Part shown: piece by piece, positions 17,760-27,063 of the stretch
Layout: the number at the start of each line of letters is the position of its first letter
Position numbering within the stretch: the first letter of the stretch is position 1
From: Paraglaciecola sp.
GTDB taxonomy: Bacteria > Pseudomonadota > Gammaproteobacteria > Enterobacterales > Alteromonadaceae
Length of the DNA stretch: 61,366 bases
NCBI GenBank assembly: GCA_009993955.1
Contig: JAACSL010000024.1
Location: 1-61,366, forward strand
Direction of reading: 5' to 3'
Notes under the pieces: generated by a model
Databases searched by the model: none
What the model was told of the DNA's origin: nothing
What the model saw: the letters and a program-made list of their open reading frames with translations, nothing else
Translations under genes and position numbers: made by a program

Positions 17760-18161
17760 ATGACTACACTTGTAACCATAGGCGAAGCTGCCGATCTTAG
17801 TGGCTTAACTAGCAAAATGATCCGCCATTATGAATCGATTGGCTTGCTCCCCAAAGCCACTCGCACAGAGGCGGGCTATCGCCTATACAATCACCTGCAG
17901 TTAAAACTAATGGGCATCATCAAACAAGCCAGAGCACTCGGATTTTCTTTACAAGAAACTCATTCCTTAGTTGATTTATGGCAAAACCCAAATCGAGCCA
18001 GTAAAGAAGTCAAGCAGCTTGCTGAGCAGCATTTAACAGACATTGACGTCAAAATAAATGAGCTTAAACACATGAAAAAAGCGCTGCAAGAACTCACCGA
18101 CCACTGTAACGATGATGACAATGCCAGTTGTGCCATTCTAGATGGATTAGCCAAAGGCTAA
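17760..18161 (+). CDS. cueR: Copper-responsive MerR-family regulator CueR
   Basis: A 133-residue MerR-type activator: N-terminal winged helix (TIGEAADLSGLTSKMIRHYE, IGLLPKATRTEAGYRLY), a long dimerisation helix, and a C-terminal metal loop with Cys 116 and Cys 124 (HCNDDDNASC), spaced by eight as in E. coli CueR (C112, C120). It detects free Cu(I) at very low concentration and distorts the 19-base-spaced promoter upstream of copA. In E. coli cueR is unlinked to copA; here it is the second gene of the operon and is therefore positively autoregulated. Confidence 0.93.
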   Translation: MTTLVTIGEAADLSGLTSKMIRHYESIGLLPKATRTEAGYRLYNHLQLKLMGIIKQARALGFSLQETHSLVDLWQNPNRASKEVKQLAEQHLTDIDVKINELKHMKKALQELTDHCNDDDNASCAILDGLAKG

Positions 18162-18290
18162 TGGGGGAGCTTTAGTCACGTTTAAGGCCATTTCTGCAGC
18201 CAGCTAGCTCAAAGCCTAATAAAAACCGATCGAAATGCCAAAATTCGTCGGGCTAAAAACACCTTCATCCATCCCTAGAATCAATCATTA

Positions 18291-18341
18291 CCTGTTAAAT
18301 CTAACAGGCAGAATCTCCTTGTTGTCAGTTAACCGACTGAC
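18291..18341. promoter_or_regulatory. Paired palindromes upstream of the oxidoreductase gene
   Basis: A perfect inverted repeat CCTGTT-N6-AACAGG (18291-18308) is followed, 15 bases later, by a second perfect inverted repeat GTCAGT-N6-ACTGAC (18324-18341). The same pair, in the same order, lies upstream of the operon at 19538. The 235-base gap before this gene holds nothing else I can name. The regulator is not identified: the first element resembles both a lux box and a CTGT-N8-ACAG SOS box, the second a TetR-type operator. Confidence 0.55.
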
Positions 18342-18397
18342 ATACAGTACCCAGGTATGCAATGCAGCGTTGTTGAATATCATCTAGGTAGGTCTCA

Positions 18398-19378
18398 GTG
18401 AAAGCGATTAGGTGGACGGCATACGGAGAGCCAGAAGTGTTAAGGTTAATGAGTGTTGATAAACCTCGTCCCAATAGTGCAGAAGTATTAATAAAAGTTC
18501 ATGCCACAACCGTGACTGTTGGTGACTGTCGCCTGCGCTCACTGAGAGTACCAAGAGGCATGGAATTTGCCACTCGCTTAGTGTTTGGGATAACTAAACC
18601 GAGGTGTTTGATCCCCGGCATGCACTTTTCAGGGGAAGTGACAGAAGTTGGCAGCCAAGTAAATGGGTTTAAGGTTGGCGACAGAGTATTCGGTTCAACT
18701 GGTATGAAACTTGGGGCAAATGCTGAGTATGTTTGTATGGCAGCAGATAAAGAAATGGTGGGCATCCCTGATACCTTATCTCATGAAGACGCCGTTTCAT
18801 TAATATTCGGTGGACTGACCGCCCTGTATTTTTTGAGGGATAAAGTCAACATAAAACACGGTGAGCATGTGCTCATTAACGGTGGGTCTGGATCAGTAGG
18901 CAGCGCAGCAATCCAAATTGCAAAATACTACGGAGCGACAGTCAGCGCCATTTGCAGCGCGAATAACCAATCTTTAGTTCGATCCTTGGGTGCTGATGAC
19001 GTCATTGATTATACAAAAAAAGATTTCTCTGAAAAACATGGAAAGTATGATGTCATTCTCGATACCGTCGGTAATTTTTCCTTTGCTCACTGCCAAAAAT
19101 TAATGACAAAAACTGGACGCGCCATTTTAATCAATGTGGGAATCGGCACACTACTTCGCTCAATCTTCACTAAAAAGCTGATATGCGGCACAGCCAGCGA
19201 AACAAAAGAAGCACTGTATTTTTTACTTAAACTCGTTCAAACGGGCAAATTCGTGCCAGTGATCGATCGCGTTTACCCTTTAGAAGGCATCAGAGACGCG
19301 CATTCTTATGTTGATAGCGGTCGTAAAAAAGGCAATATCGTCATCTCCTTAGTAGATAACATCCCCCAGGTCAGTTAA
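18398..19378 (+). CDS. NAD(P)-dependent medium-chain dehydrogenase / quinone oxidoreductase
   Basis: A 326-residue enzyme of the zinc-independent quinone oxidoreductase branch of the medium-chain dehydrogenases. The catalytic domain starts MKAIRWTAYGEPEVLRL and includes GMHFSGEVTEVGSQV; the Rossmann domain has VLINGGSGSVGSAAIQIAK, with the dinucleotide-binding GSGSVG. No structural zinc cysteines are present. Likely activity is NADPH-dependent reduction of a quinone, enone or aldehyde. The GTG start at 18398 has TAGGTAGG upstream. It is monocistronic by spacing, and shares its palindrome pair with the downstream operon, suggesting co-regulation. Confidence 0.85.
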   Translation: MKAIRWTAYGEPEVLRLMSVDKPRPNSAEVLIKVHATTVTVGDCRLRSLRVPRGMEFATRLVFGITKPRCLIPGMHFSGEVTEVGSQVNGFKVGDRVFGSTGMKLGANAEYVCMAADKEMVGIPDTLSHEDAVSLIFGGLTALYFLRDKVNIKHGEHVLINGGSGSVGSAAIQIAKYYGATVSAICSANNQSLVRSLGADDVIDYTKKDFSEKHGKYDVILDTVGNFSFAHCQKLMTKTGRAILINVGIGTLLRSIFTKKLICGTASETKEALYFLLKLVQTGKFVPVIDRVYPLEGIRDAHSYVDSGRKKGNIVISLVDNIPQVS

Positions 19379-19432
19379 ACACCGCCTTAGTTCAAATGAA
19401 ATCTTTTTAATTATCAATCACATAAGGCCTTA

Positions 19433-19475
19433 CCTGTTCGATCTAACAGGCAGATCCCTCTTGTCGGTCGGCGAC
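19433..19475. promoter_or_regulatory. Second copy of the paired palindromes, upstream of the metallo-beta-lactamase operon
   Basis: CCTGTT-N6-AACAGG (19433-19450), with the flank GGCAGA shared with the copy at 18291, is followed 12 bases later by a shorter dyad GTCG-N5-CGAC (19463-19475). The two copies agree outside the palindrome arms as well (ATCTAACAGGCAGA in both), which argues for one regulator acting on both units. A possible -10 element, TAGAGT, lies at 19485-19490. Confidence 0.5.
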
Positions 19476-19537
19476 TAGCTACTTTAGAGTAATGGGCGGT
19501 AATACAACATTTTTAACAAACATAAGGCGGAATAACC

Positions 19538-19984
19538 GTGCATAGATCATTGAGTCGCTTACTGCTTATCGTTGCGTTGCTACCTTGTATTAGTCAGGCT
19601 GAACCTGAACAAGTTGGTAGTGAATTTCAGCGTTTAATTGAGCAGTTAGTGGCAACCCAACTTTCTTACGATAGCAATGCCATGGCGGCTTTGTTGCATC
19701 CGGACTACTTAGAAGTATCGCCCAAAGGAGAAGTTGATTACAGGGAAAAAGTGTTGGGTTTTTATGCCCCATCACTGCAAGCTGACAAACAAAAAAGTCC
19801 GCAAGTTACTCTCAGTGAACTGAATGTTAGCGTGCAAGAGAATCTCGCATTTGTCTTGGTAAAAGAAACCTTTGCCATGCCAAATTCATCACAAACATTT
19901 TCTATGCGAGTCTCTTTTGTCTTACAAAAAGTCACGGATCACTGGCTGTTTTATCGAGCACATTACACGGGTATATGGCCATAA
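19538..19984 (+). CDS. Exported NTF2-like (DUF4440/SnoaL-type) protein
   Basis: A 148-residue protein with a Sec signal peptide (cleavage likely after SQA) and an NTF2-like cone fold of the DUF4440 type. The fold is suggested by the helix FQRLIEQLVATQLSYDSN, the ALLHPDYLEVSPKGEV turn, the strand ENLAFVLVKETFAM and the terminal WLFYRAHYTGIW. No catalytic residues can be assigned; such domains bind small ligands or act as enzymes with varied chemistry. GTG start at 19538 behind AAGGCGG. It is the first gene of a three-gene operon with a P-loop kinase-like protein and a metallo-beta-lactamase. Confidence 0.7.
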   Translation: MHRSLSRLLLIVALLPCISQAEPEQVGSEFQRLIEQLVATQLSYDSNAMAALLHPDYLEVSPKGEVDYREKVLGFYAPSLQADKQKSPQVTLSELNVSVQENLAFVLVKETFAMPNSSQTFSMRVSFVLQKVTDHWLFYRAHYTGIWP

Positions 19985-20043
19985 ATTTTAGACAATTGAA
20001 TGCGATTACAATTTTAAATGATCCACAATACAAGGGAGACGCG

Positions 20044-20571
20044 GTGCGAAATATTATCATTTTTGGAAATTCAGGGTCAGGTAAATCCACACTCGCCACA
20101 CAACTTGCATTGGGTGGACTAAGTCATCTCGATTTAGATACCTTAGCATGGCTACCCACACAACCTGCCACTCGTAAACCTTATGAACAAGCAAAACAAG
20201 CGATTCTTGACTTCACTGCACAGCATCAGAATTGGGTGATTGAAGGATGTTATGCCGATTTACTCAAGCTGCTTATACCCATGGCTAATGAGATGATTTT
20301 TATGAATTTATCCATTAACCAATGCCTTGAAAATGCAATAGATCGGCCTTGGGAGTCTCACAAATATGCTTCAAAGACCGCTCAAGACAAAAATTTGCAC
20401 ATGCTGCTGGATTGGATAGTTGGCTACAAAAACAGAGATGATGAGCTGTCGTATAAAGCACACCGTGAACTCTATGTCTTGTTTAACGGTCGCAAAACGG
20501 AAATAACCAGTAACAGCCAAAGCCAGCAGTACGCAAAGCCACAGCGTGTCGCAGAGCTAGCCGAGTTTTAA
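20044..20571 (+). CDS. P-loop nucleotide kinase-like protein (FlaR/adenylate kinase-related)
   Basis: About 175 residues, starting at GTG 20044 with AAGGGAGA four bases upstream; a longer frame from ATG 19975 overlaps the previous gene and adds an unlikely leader. Directly after the start comes the strand and Walker A NIIIFGNSGSGKSTLATQL, then SHLDLDTLAWLPT, NWVIEGCYADLL and MIFMNLSINQCLENAI, the pattern of the small adenylate-kinase-like proteins annotated as topology modulation (FlaR) proteins. Substrate unknown. It sits between the NTF2-like and metallo-beta-lactamase genes, 59 and 24 bases away. Confidence 0.75.
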   Translation: MRNIIIFGNSGSGKSTLATQLALGGLSHLDLDTLAWLPTQPATRKPYEQAKQAILDFTAQHQNWVIEGCYADLLKLLIPMANEMIFMNLSINQCLENAIDRPWESHKYASKTAQDKNLHMLLDWIVGYKNRDDELSYKAHRELYVLFNGRKTEITSNSQSQQYAKPQRVAELAEF

Positions 20572-21351
<780 letters not shown>

Positions 21352-21574
21352 TATTAAAGGTAAAGCTAAGCACCGCTTTTACCGTCAACATGCTCTCTGC
21401 ACACAACCATTTCCCAAATACCACCGAAACCCAAGGCGCTAAACGCCCTACCTGTGGGTGATAGACCTTGTTGAATAGTTTAGTAAAGGCAAGATCAGTC
21501 CTGCACCAAGCGGTGCTGGCAAGACTTAGCTCAAAGCCTAAAAACGCAACAAAAATAGGCTAGGAATGCGCTAA

Positions 21575-22483
21575 TTATTGCCCTGCTTTGAGCGTTTTCT
21601 CAATGAAAGCCCAGAGTTTTTGTTGATGGGGTTGAATGTGCGCTGGATCGATATCTTTTATCAGCAAACGAGCTTTATCTGCGGCTCTCTGTTGAGCGTA
21701 GAAATATGCCAGATTAATCTTGGCCCCTATCACTGTGGTTTCATGGCCATCGCGCTTTGCGTGTTGCAGTGCTTGGATATAGTTCTGTTCAGCTTGAGCA
21801 ATATCATTTGTCTGCTGGTACATACGCGCCACATGGTTATACAGCGTGGTAATTTGCTGTTCATGGCCAAGTTCAATCGCGAACTGCAAAGACTGCTGAT
21901 AGTTGAGCAATGCCTCGTCGAAGCGCTGCAATAATCGATAGGCATGCCCTAAATTACCAAATAATTCTAATTTCAAATAAGGATCTTTGCTGTCGGCAAA
22001 ATCCGTTTTGGTTTGTTCTAATAAGCTCAGTGATTGCTCATATTGCTTCGAATCCTGCATGACATTGGCAATAATAATCATGCGGAGGGGGCTGTAAAAT
22101 ATTTGATTTAAGGCTTGTAACTCTTCAACCGTTAAACGAGATAGCTGCGCAGCTTGTTGTTTATGCCCCTCTACCATCAGCACTTTGGCTTGATAGATTT
22201 TCAAATAAATAGCAAAAACAGGAGGTAAGTCAGTAGTTTCGTGAAAGCGACTTATTTCCTTTTTTAAGGTTTTAAAGTCTTTCACCAACATCAACGAGTC
22301 GAGTTGTTTTAGTTTCAGGTTGTACCAAGCCATAGAGTTAGCTCGCACATGCTCTAACTGTGCCGTCACCCAAAGCAAACATGCTTTCGACGGTATGTCA
22401 CAAATGCTCTCGTCCCTATCTTGCGCAAATAAACGGGACATAGGCCAGCAAAGTATCATCAGGACTAAACAACGAACAACCAT
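21575..22483 (-). CDS. Exported tetratricopeptide-repeat protein
   Basis: A 302-residue protein with a signal peptide (cleavage likely after LFA) and at least five TPR-like helix pairs between residues 90 and 290, for example QYEQSLSLLEQTKTDF, LFGNLGHAYRLLQRFDEAL, TLYNHVARMYQQTNDIAQAE and INLAYFYAQQRAADKA. TPR arrays of this sort resemble the N-terminal sensory part of diguanylate cyclases common in Alteromonadales, but here the protein ends after the repeats with no GGDEF domain. Periplasmic protein-protein scaffold is the safest description. It is single and convergent with the metallo-beta-lactamase operon; the 223 bases between them hold no clear element. Confidence 0.7.
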   Translation of the reverse strand: MVVRCLVLMILCWPMSRLFAQDRDESICDIPSKACLLWVTAQLEHVRANSMAWYNLKLKQLDSLMLVKDFKTLKKEISRFHETTDLPPVFAIYLKIYQAKVLMVEGHKQQAAQLSRLTVEELQALNQIFYSPLRMIIIANVMQDSKQYEQSLSLLEQTKTDFADSKDPYLKLELFGNLGHAYRLLQRFDEALLNYQQSLQFAIELGHEQQITTLYNHVARMYQQTNDIAQAEQNYIQALQHAKRDGHETTVIGAKINLAYFYAQQRAADKARLLIKDIDPAHIQPHQQKLWAFIEKTLKAGQ

Positions 22484-22764
22484 CAGCTATTTCTGTCTCT
22501 TACATATCGGTAAATGGGGATGGAAGGTTAACAAATTTTGCCAAACTTGATAGAGAAAATTTGCACCGCTTATGCAATGATGCAAAGCACAAACTTGCAG
22601 GGGTTTCAGACTAATTTTATGTAGGTCAGCAGTATGCTTTCGCGACCTACTGGTTAAAGAAAGGCAAGGTTTAAGGCCAAGTAAAATGCGAAATTAAAGC
22701 TTAGCCATTATGACCGAATGCTTCAGATTTAAGTGTAGCCTGACTCCGTTTTCACCCTAGTTTT
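22484..22764. other. Gene-free stretch between the TPR gene and the IS remnant
   Basis: About 280 bases with no credible gene. It must hold the promoter of the TPR gene. One stem-loop is clear: GTAGGTC at 22621-22627 pairs with GACCTAC at 22644-22650 around a 16-base loop. It has no T-run, so it is not an obvious terminator. Nothing else was recognised. Confidence 0.4.
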
Positions 22765-22968
22765 ATGGCACGCCATTTTTAAATGGTGCCTGGTGATATG
22801 CCCATGTCGCGACAGATGTCGTCAATCTTGGCTACAGCCTCATATTGCTTGATGGCCCTCATAATTTGTTCTTCGATGTAACGGTTTTTCATGTTGAGAT
22901 CTCTACTTTGCTAGGATAATTGGAAATCTCATCAAGTTCATGGTGTTAAATTTGGGGGAAAGGTCACC
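22765..22968 (-). mobile_element. Left-end remnant of an IS3-family insertion sequence
   Basis: On the minus strand an ATG at 22892 opens the first 37 residues of an IS3-family orfA transposase: MKNRYIEEQIMRAIKQYEA, then KIDDICRDMGISPGT, the N-terminal helix-turn-helix of that family. A TAA at 22779-22781 replaces the expected Tyr codon of the FYKWRA motif (TI stop KWRA), and similarity stops about 15 bases later. Upstream, bases 22942-22965 (read TGACCTTTCCCCCAAATTTA on the minus strand) look like the terminal inverted repeat of IS2/IS407-type elements. The rest of orfA, all of orfB and the other end are missing, so this is a dead fragment of roughly 200 bases. Confidence 0.8.
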
Positions 22969-22991
22969 TTAAACCACAGATTCAAAAAGTA

Positions 22992-23301
22992 TTGAACACA
23001 AAGGCTACTGATATATCTGTTCAAAATTCAGGCCAAGAAATGCTTTCCGTAGCGCAAAAATTTGACTCTTTACTTAATTGCCCGATTTGCAGTACAAAGG
23101 TAAATGAAGACAAATGGCTGGTAAGAGATAAAAGGCGCATTTGCAATAAGTCAGTCAAATTGTTCCCATGTGTGGCGAGTAAATCAACAAGTTAATGGAA
23201 CTAAGGTATTGGAAATAAAACCGACTAAGACCTTGGATGAAAAAGTGCTGGATAGGTTTAAAACGTACGGTAGGTACTTTATTGAATTGGAAGTGTCATA
23301 G
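22992..23301 (+). pseudogene. Frameshifted small zinc-ribbon protein gene
   Basis: An open frame with FDSLLNCPICSTKV and DKWLVRD breaks at an A-run (about 23127-23130). Removing one A restores a coherent C-terminus: DKGAFAISQSNCSHVWRV, VLEIKPTKTLDEKVLDRF, KTYGRYFIELEVS, ending at TAG 23299-23301. The repaired product is about 86 residues from ATG 23040 (or 102 from TTG 22992). CPIC and the later SNC suggest a zinc ribbon. I do not recognise the family. The frame begins just 25 bases from the IS3 remnant's terminal repeat, so the gene may also have lost its promoter and true start to that insertion. Confidence 0.55.
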
Positions 23302-23476
23302 GTTAAGTTAGAACATTAACAATCTCCCCCTAGGAATGGCAGAACCAACAAATCACTACGAGCCTTAGGCTACCCTGTAAAAATAAACTTCTGAACGATT
23401 TACTTTAATCAAGAACGGCTTGGTAACAAATATCCCTAAGTAACAGGTGATCTTTCTCATTTCTTGTGGGATAAAG

Positions 23477-23502
23477 AAAAGCCCACTTTGAAGTGGGCTT
23501 TT
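23477..23502. terminator. Bidirectional intrinsic terminator after gcvP
   Basis: AAAAGCCCACTT (23477-23488) and AAGTGGGCTTTT (23491-23502) form a perfect stem with a minimal loop. On the minus strand it ends the gcvTHP operon about 80 bases after the gcvP stop; on the plus strand it would stop read-through from the IS/zinc-ribbon region. Confidence 0.85.
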
Positions 23503-23510
23503 AGCGTGTT

Positions 23511-23566
23511 GTAAACATCTTATTTACTGTAAACGTCTTATTTAATCCACGTAAACAACTTATTTA
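23511..23566. repeat. Three near-identical 16-base direct repeats downstream of gcvP
   Basis: GTAAACATCTTATTTA (23511-23526), GTAAACGTCTTATTTA (23529-23544) and GTAAACAACTTATTTA (23551-23566) lie between the gcvP stop codon and the terminator, separated by 2 and 6 bases. They would be in the 3' untranslated part of the gcvP transcript. No protein or RNA motif is recognised. Confidence 0.7.
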
Positions 23567-23582
23567 CTGGGAACAAAAACGA

Positions 23583-26495
23583 TTACTCGTCTCTATAACT
23601 ATCAATATCTGGACATGAACACACCAGATTACGGTCACCCCACACGTCGTCGATACGATTAACACTTGGCCAGAATTTGTTTCTGGCGACGGCGGCAACG
23701 GGGTAAGCGGCTAGTTTGCGATCGTAGCTGCGGTTCCAGTTGTTGTCACAGATGTCATCTAGCGTATGCGGTGCATTGTGCAAGGGGTTGTCGATGGCAT
23801 CCCACTCGCCACTTTCTACTTTGGCGATTTCTGCACGGATGCTGAGCATGGCTTCGATGAAGCGATCAAGTTCAGCTTTGGCTTCTGATTCAGTGGGTTC
23901 AATCATCAAGGTACCCGCCACAGGGAAACTCATGGTGGGGGCGTGAAAACCATAGTCGTTGAGCCGTTTGGCGACGTCCATCTCTGTTACGCCAGACGCT
24001 TCTTTAAGGGGGCGCAGGTCAATAATACATTCGTGAGCCACGCGCTCATTACGTCCACGGTAGAGCACGGGATAGTGGCCACTGAGTTTTTTCGCCACGT
24101 AGTTGGCGTTCAAAATCGCGACTTCTGTGGCTTTACGTAAACCGGCACTGCCCATCATTTTAATATACATGTAGCTGATTGGCAGAATAGATGCACTGCC
24201 CCATGGTGCGGCAGATACAGCGCCGTTTTCACGCACTTGACTGTCACCGTTGTTCAATACCCCTACCAAACTGTGGTTGGGTAAGAAAGGTGCTAACTGG
24301 GCTTTAACCCCGATAGGGCCCATACCGGGGCCACCGCCACCGTGAGGAATACAGAAGGTTTTGTGCAAGTTTAAGTGGCTTACATCTGAGCCAATCAAAC
24401 CTGGTGAAGTGATGCCGACTTGGGCATTCATGTTGGCTCCATCCATGTAAACTTGACCACCAAAGTCATGCACAATTTGACAGGTTTCTTTGATGGTTTC
24501 TTCGTATACGCCGTGTGTCGACGGATAGGTGATCATGGCACAAGCAAGGTTTTCACTGACTTCAGCAGCTTTTTTGCGCAGATCATTTAAATCAATGTTG
24601 CCGTTTTTATCACAGTTCACCACTACCACTTTGTAACCCACCATTTGTGCGGTTGCCGGGTTGGTGCCGTGAGCAGAGCTGGGAATTAAACATACGTTGC
24701 GGTGATCATCACCACGGCTAGCGTGGTATTTTTTAATGGTTACCAAACCGGCGTATTCGCCTTGGGCACCCGAATTGGGCTGCATGGATAAGGCGTCGTA
24801 GCCGGTGATATCGATTAACCACTCACTCAGTTCATGCATCATTTGCTGATAACCCTGTGCCTGATCAAGGGGCGCGAAGGGGTGCAATTTGCCAAATTCT
24901 GGCCATGTGACGGGGATCATTTCCGCAGTGGCATTGAGTTTCATGGTGCACGAGCCCAATGAAATCATCGAATGGTTCAAGGCGAGATCTTTGTCTTCTA
25001 ACGATTTGATATAGCGCAACATTTCGGTTTCGCTGTGGTAGCTATTAAATACCGGATGGCTTAGCACCGCTGACTCACGCACCAAGCTCGTCGGAATAGA
25101 CTGACTGCCTGTACTGATAATAAGTTGGTCAAAGGCCTGAATATCTAACTCTACATTTGAGCCAGTGAAAACCGCATATAGGTTCTGTAAGTCAGCACGG
25201 GTAGTGGTTTCGTCCAAACTGATGGCCAACACCCCATCCAAATCCGTGCGCAAGTTAATCCCTGCCGCCAACGCTTTGGCGACGATGAGTTCTTTGTTGT
25301 TGCCAACGGCGACAGCAAGGGTATCGAACCACGTGTCATTCACTAAACTAAAGCCCGCTTTTTGCAAACCTTGGGCAAGGATGTCGGCAAAGCGGTGAAC
25401 ACGCGAGGCGATGGTGTGCAGGCCTTGCGGGCCATGATACACCGCATAAAACGACGCCATGTTGGCAAGCAATACTTGGGCGGTACAAATGTTAGAGTTG
25501 GCTTTTTCACGGCGAATATGTTGTTCACGGGTTTGCAGTGCCATACGCAGTGCAGGACGACCACGGCTGTCTTTTGAGACACCAATAATGCGGCCTGGCA
25601 ATGAACGTTTGTAGTCGTCACGGGTGGCAAAAAAAGCGGCATGTGGACCACCATACCCCATCGGCACACCAAAACGCTGGGCGCTGCCTAACACCACATC
25701 GGCGCCCATTTCACCGGGTGGTTTGAGTAGCATTAAGCTCAGCAAGTCGGCCGCTACCGCAACAATGCCTTTATTGGCATGCACAGCATCAATAATGGCA
25801 CTGAGGTCATGCACCGCGCCCGTGGTGCCGGGGTATTGCAACAAGGCACCAAAGATATCGTGTTGGCTGGCTTCATGGCTTTTGCCGACAATGACATCAA
25901 AGCCAAACATGTCGGCTCGGGTTTTTACTACGTCTAGGGTTTGTGGATGCACATCGTCGGCCACAAAAAAGCTGTTTGCTTTGCTATTGCGTGAAACACG
26001 TTTAGCCAAGCCCATGGCTTCGGCAGCCGCCGTCGCTTCATCGAGTAACGATGCAGAAGCCAGTTCCATGCCCGTAAGATCGATACACACTTGCTGGAAG
26101 TTCAACAGCGCTTGTAAACGCCCTTGGGCGATTTCTGGTTGGTAAGGGGTGTAGGCCGTGTACCAACCTGGATTTTCCAAGACATTGCGAAGTATCACAT
26201 TGGGGGTCAAGGTATCGTAATACCCCATGCCAATGTACGACTTGTTAATGGTATTTTTGGCGGCAACTTGCTGCAAATAATGCAAGGCTTGTGCTTCAGT
26301 TTGTGCTTCACCTACTTTCAGCGGAGACTGGCTAAGAATGCTGCCAGGCACCGTTTGTTTGATGAGATCGTCGAGACTACTTGCACCCACGTCATGCAAC
26401 ATTGCTGATATTTCAGCTGCACTTGGGCCGATGTGGCGGCGTATGAAATCTTGGGTTTGCTCAAGTTGTGAGAGTGAAACATTCGCTAATGACAT
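23583..26495 (-). CDS. gcvP: Glycine dehydrogenase (decarboxylating), P protein
   Basis: A 970-residue PLP enzyme of the glycine cleavage system; it decarboxylates glycine and passes the aminomethyl group to the lipoyl arm of GcvH. It is the fused single-chain form, with two aminotransferase-like halves. The N-terminal half opens with [17 protein letters not shown] and YIGMGYYDT; the C-terminal half has [15 protein letters not shown] and the PLP lysine in [19 protein letters not shown]. Length matches gammaproteobacterial GcvP (about 955-965). It is the last gene of gcvT-gcvH-gcvP, 128 bases after gcvH. Confidence 0.97.
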   Translation of the reverse strand: MSLANVSLSQLEQTQDFIRRHIGPSAAEISAMLHDVGASSLDDLIKQTVPGSILSQSPLKVGEAQTEAQALHYLQQVAAKNTINKSYIGMGYYDTLTPNVILRNVLENPGWYTAYTPYQPEIAQGRLQALLNFQQVCIDLTGMELASASLLDEATAAAEAMGLAKRVSRNSKANSFFVADDVHPQTLDVVKTRADMFGFDVIVGKSHEASQHDIFGALLQYPGTTGAVHDLSAIIDAVHANKGIVAVAADLLSLMLLKPPGEMGADVVLGSAQRFGVPMGYGGPHAAFFATRDDYKRSLPGRIIGVSKDSRGRPALRMALQTREQHIRREKANSNICTAQVLLANMASFYAVYHGPQGLHTIASRVHRFADILAQGLQKAGFSLVNDTWFDTLAVAVGNNKELIVAKALAAGINLRTDLDGVLAISLDETTTRADLQNLYAVFTGSNVELDIQAFDQLIISTGSQSIPTSLVRESAVLSHPVFNSYHSETEMLRYIKSLEDKDLALNHSMISLGSCTMKLNATAEMIPVTWPEFGKLHPFAPLDQAQGYQQMMHELSEWLIDITGYDALSMQPNSGAQGEYAGLVTIKKYHASRGDDHRNVCLIPSSAHGTNPATAQMVGYKVVVVNCDKNGNIDLNDLRKKAAEVSENLACAMITYPSTHGVYEETIKETCQIVHDFGGQVYMDGANMNAQVGITSPGLIGSDVSHLNLHKTFCIPHGGGGPGMGPIGVKAQLAPFLPNHSLVGVLNNGDSQVRENGAVSAAPWGSASILPISYMYIKMMGSAGLRKATEVAILNANYVAKKLSGHYPVLYRGRNERVAHECIIDLRPLKEASGVTEMDVAKRLNDYGFHAPTMSFPVAGTLMIEPTESEAKAELDRFIEAMLSIRAEIAKVESGEWDAIDNPLHNAPHTLDDICDNNWNRSYDRKLAAYPVAAVARNKFWPSVNRIDDVWGDRNLVCSCPDIDSYRDE

Positions 26496-26623
26496 GGGAC
26501 TGCACTTTCCTGCTTAGATAGATCGGTTAAACGGGGATAGATCTGGCGGATTAACTCGGGGAGTTGAGAGCGACAACACAGCGTTTACGGGCTGTTTTTT
26601 GCCGCACTCAGCCTTTCTCATTT

Positions 26624-27013
26624 TTACTCTTCGTCGATGCTGTTTTCGTAGCCTTCAGCATCAAACAAGCTGTCTACTTCTTCAGGATCTTCGGCTCTAA
26701 TTTTGAACATCCAACCGTCGCCGTATGGATCGGTATTCACCAATTCTGGTGAGTTTTCCAAGGCTTCATTTACTTCAACGATTTCGCCGGTAATGGGCGC
26801 ATATACATCAGACGCAGCCTTGACTGACTCGGCAACTGCCACGTCATCTCCCGCGCCAGCGGCTGCACCAACTTCTGGCAACTCAACAAACACCATGTCA
26901 CCCAACAAATCTTGGGCGTGATCACTGATGCCAACGGTAAAAATGCCATCACCTTCGGCGCGCACCCATTCATGCGTGGAGGCATAACGTAATTCAGCGG
27001 GTATATTGCTCAT
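26624..27013 (-). CDS. gcvH: Glycine cleavage system H protein
   Basis: A 129-residue lipoyl carrier that shuttles the aminomethyl intermediate between GcvP, GcvT and lipoamide dehydrogenase. The lipoylated lysine lies in [17 protein letters not shown], on the conserved hairpin; the N-terminus [16 protein letters not shown] and the [12 protein letters not shown] strand are standard. Length equals E. coli GcvH (129). It is the middle gene of the operon, 50 bases after gcvT. Confidence 0.97.
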   Translation of the reverse strand: MSNIPAELRYASTHEWVRAEGDGIFTVGISDHAQDLLGDMVFVELPEVGAAAGAGDDVAVAESVKAASDVYAPITGEIVEVNEALENSPELVNTDPYGDGWMFKIRAEDPEEVDSLFDAEGYENSIDEE

Positions 27014-27063
27014 AAAATATTTCCTAAAATAAATGTCTGATGTGTTGGGTTTGGGTTTGTATT

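Noticed and set aside
18291-18308. Calling the palindrome a LexA (SOS) box
   Set aside because: CTGT-N8-ACAG fits, but the inner bases do not match the usual alternating AT core, and the target genes are not SOS-like; left as an unassigned operator.
21352-21574. Integron attC site or transposon end after the metallo-beta-lactamase gene
   Set aside because: No attC core pair or terminal repeat could be seen; only a weak stem without a T-run.
25624-26145. 173-residue open frame antisense to gcvP
   Set aside because: It is the mirror of a long conserved gene; composition is serine/alanine-rich noise with no family likeness.
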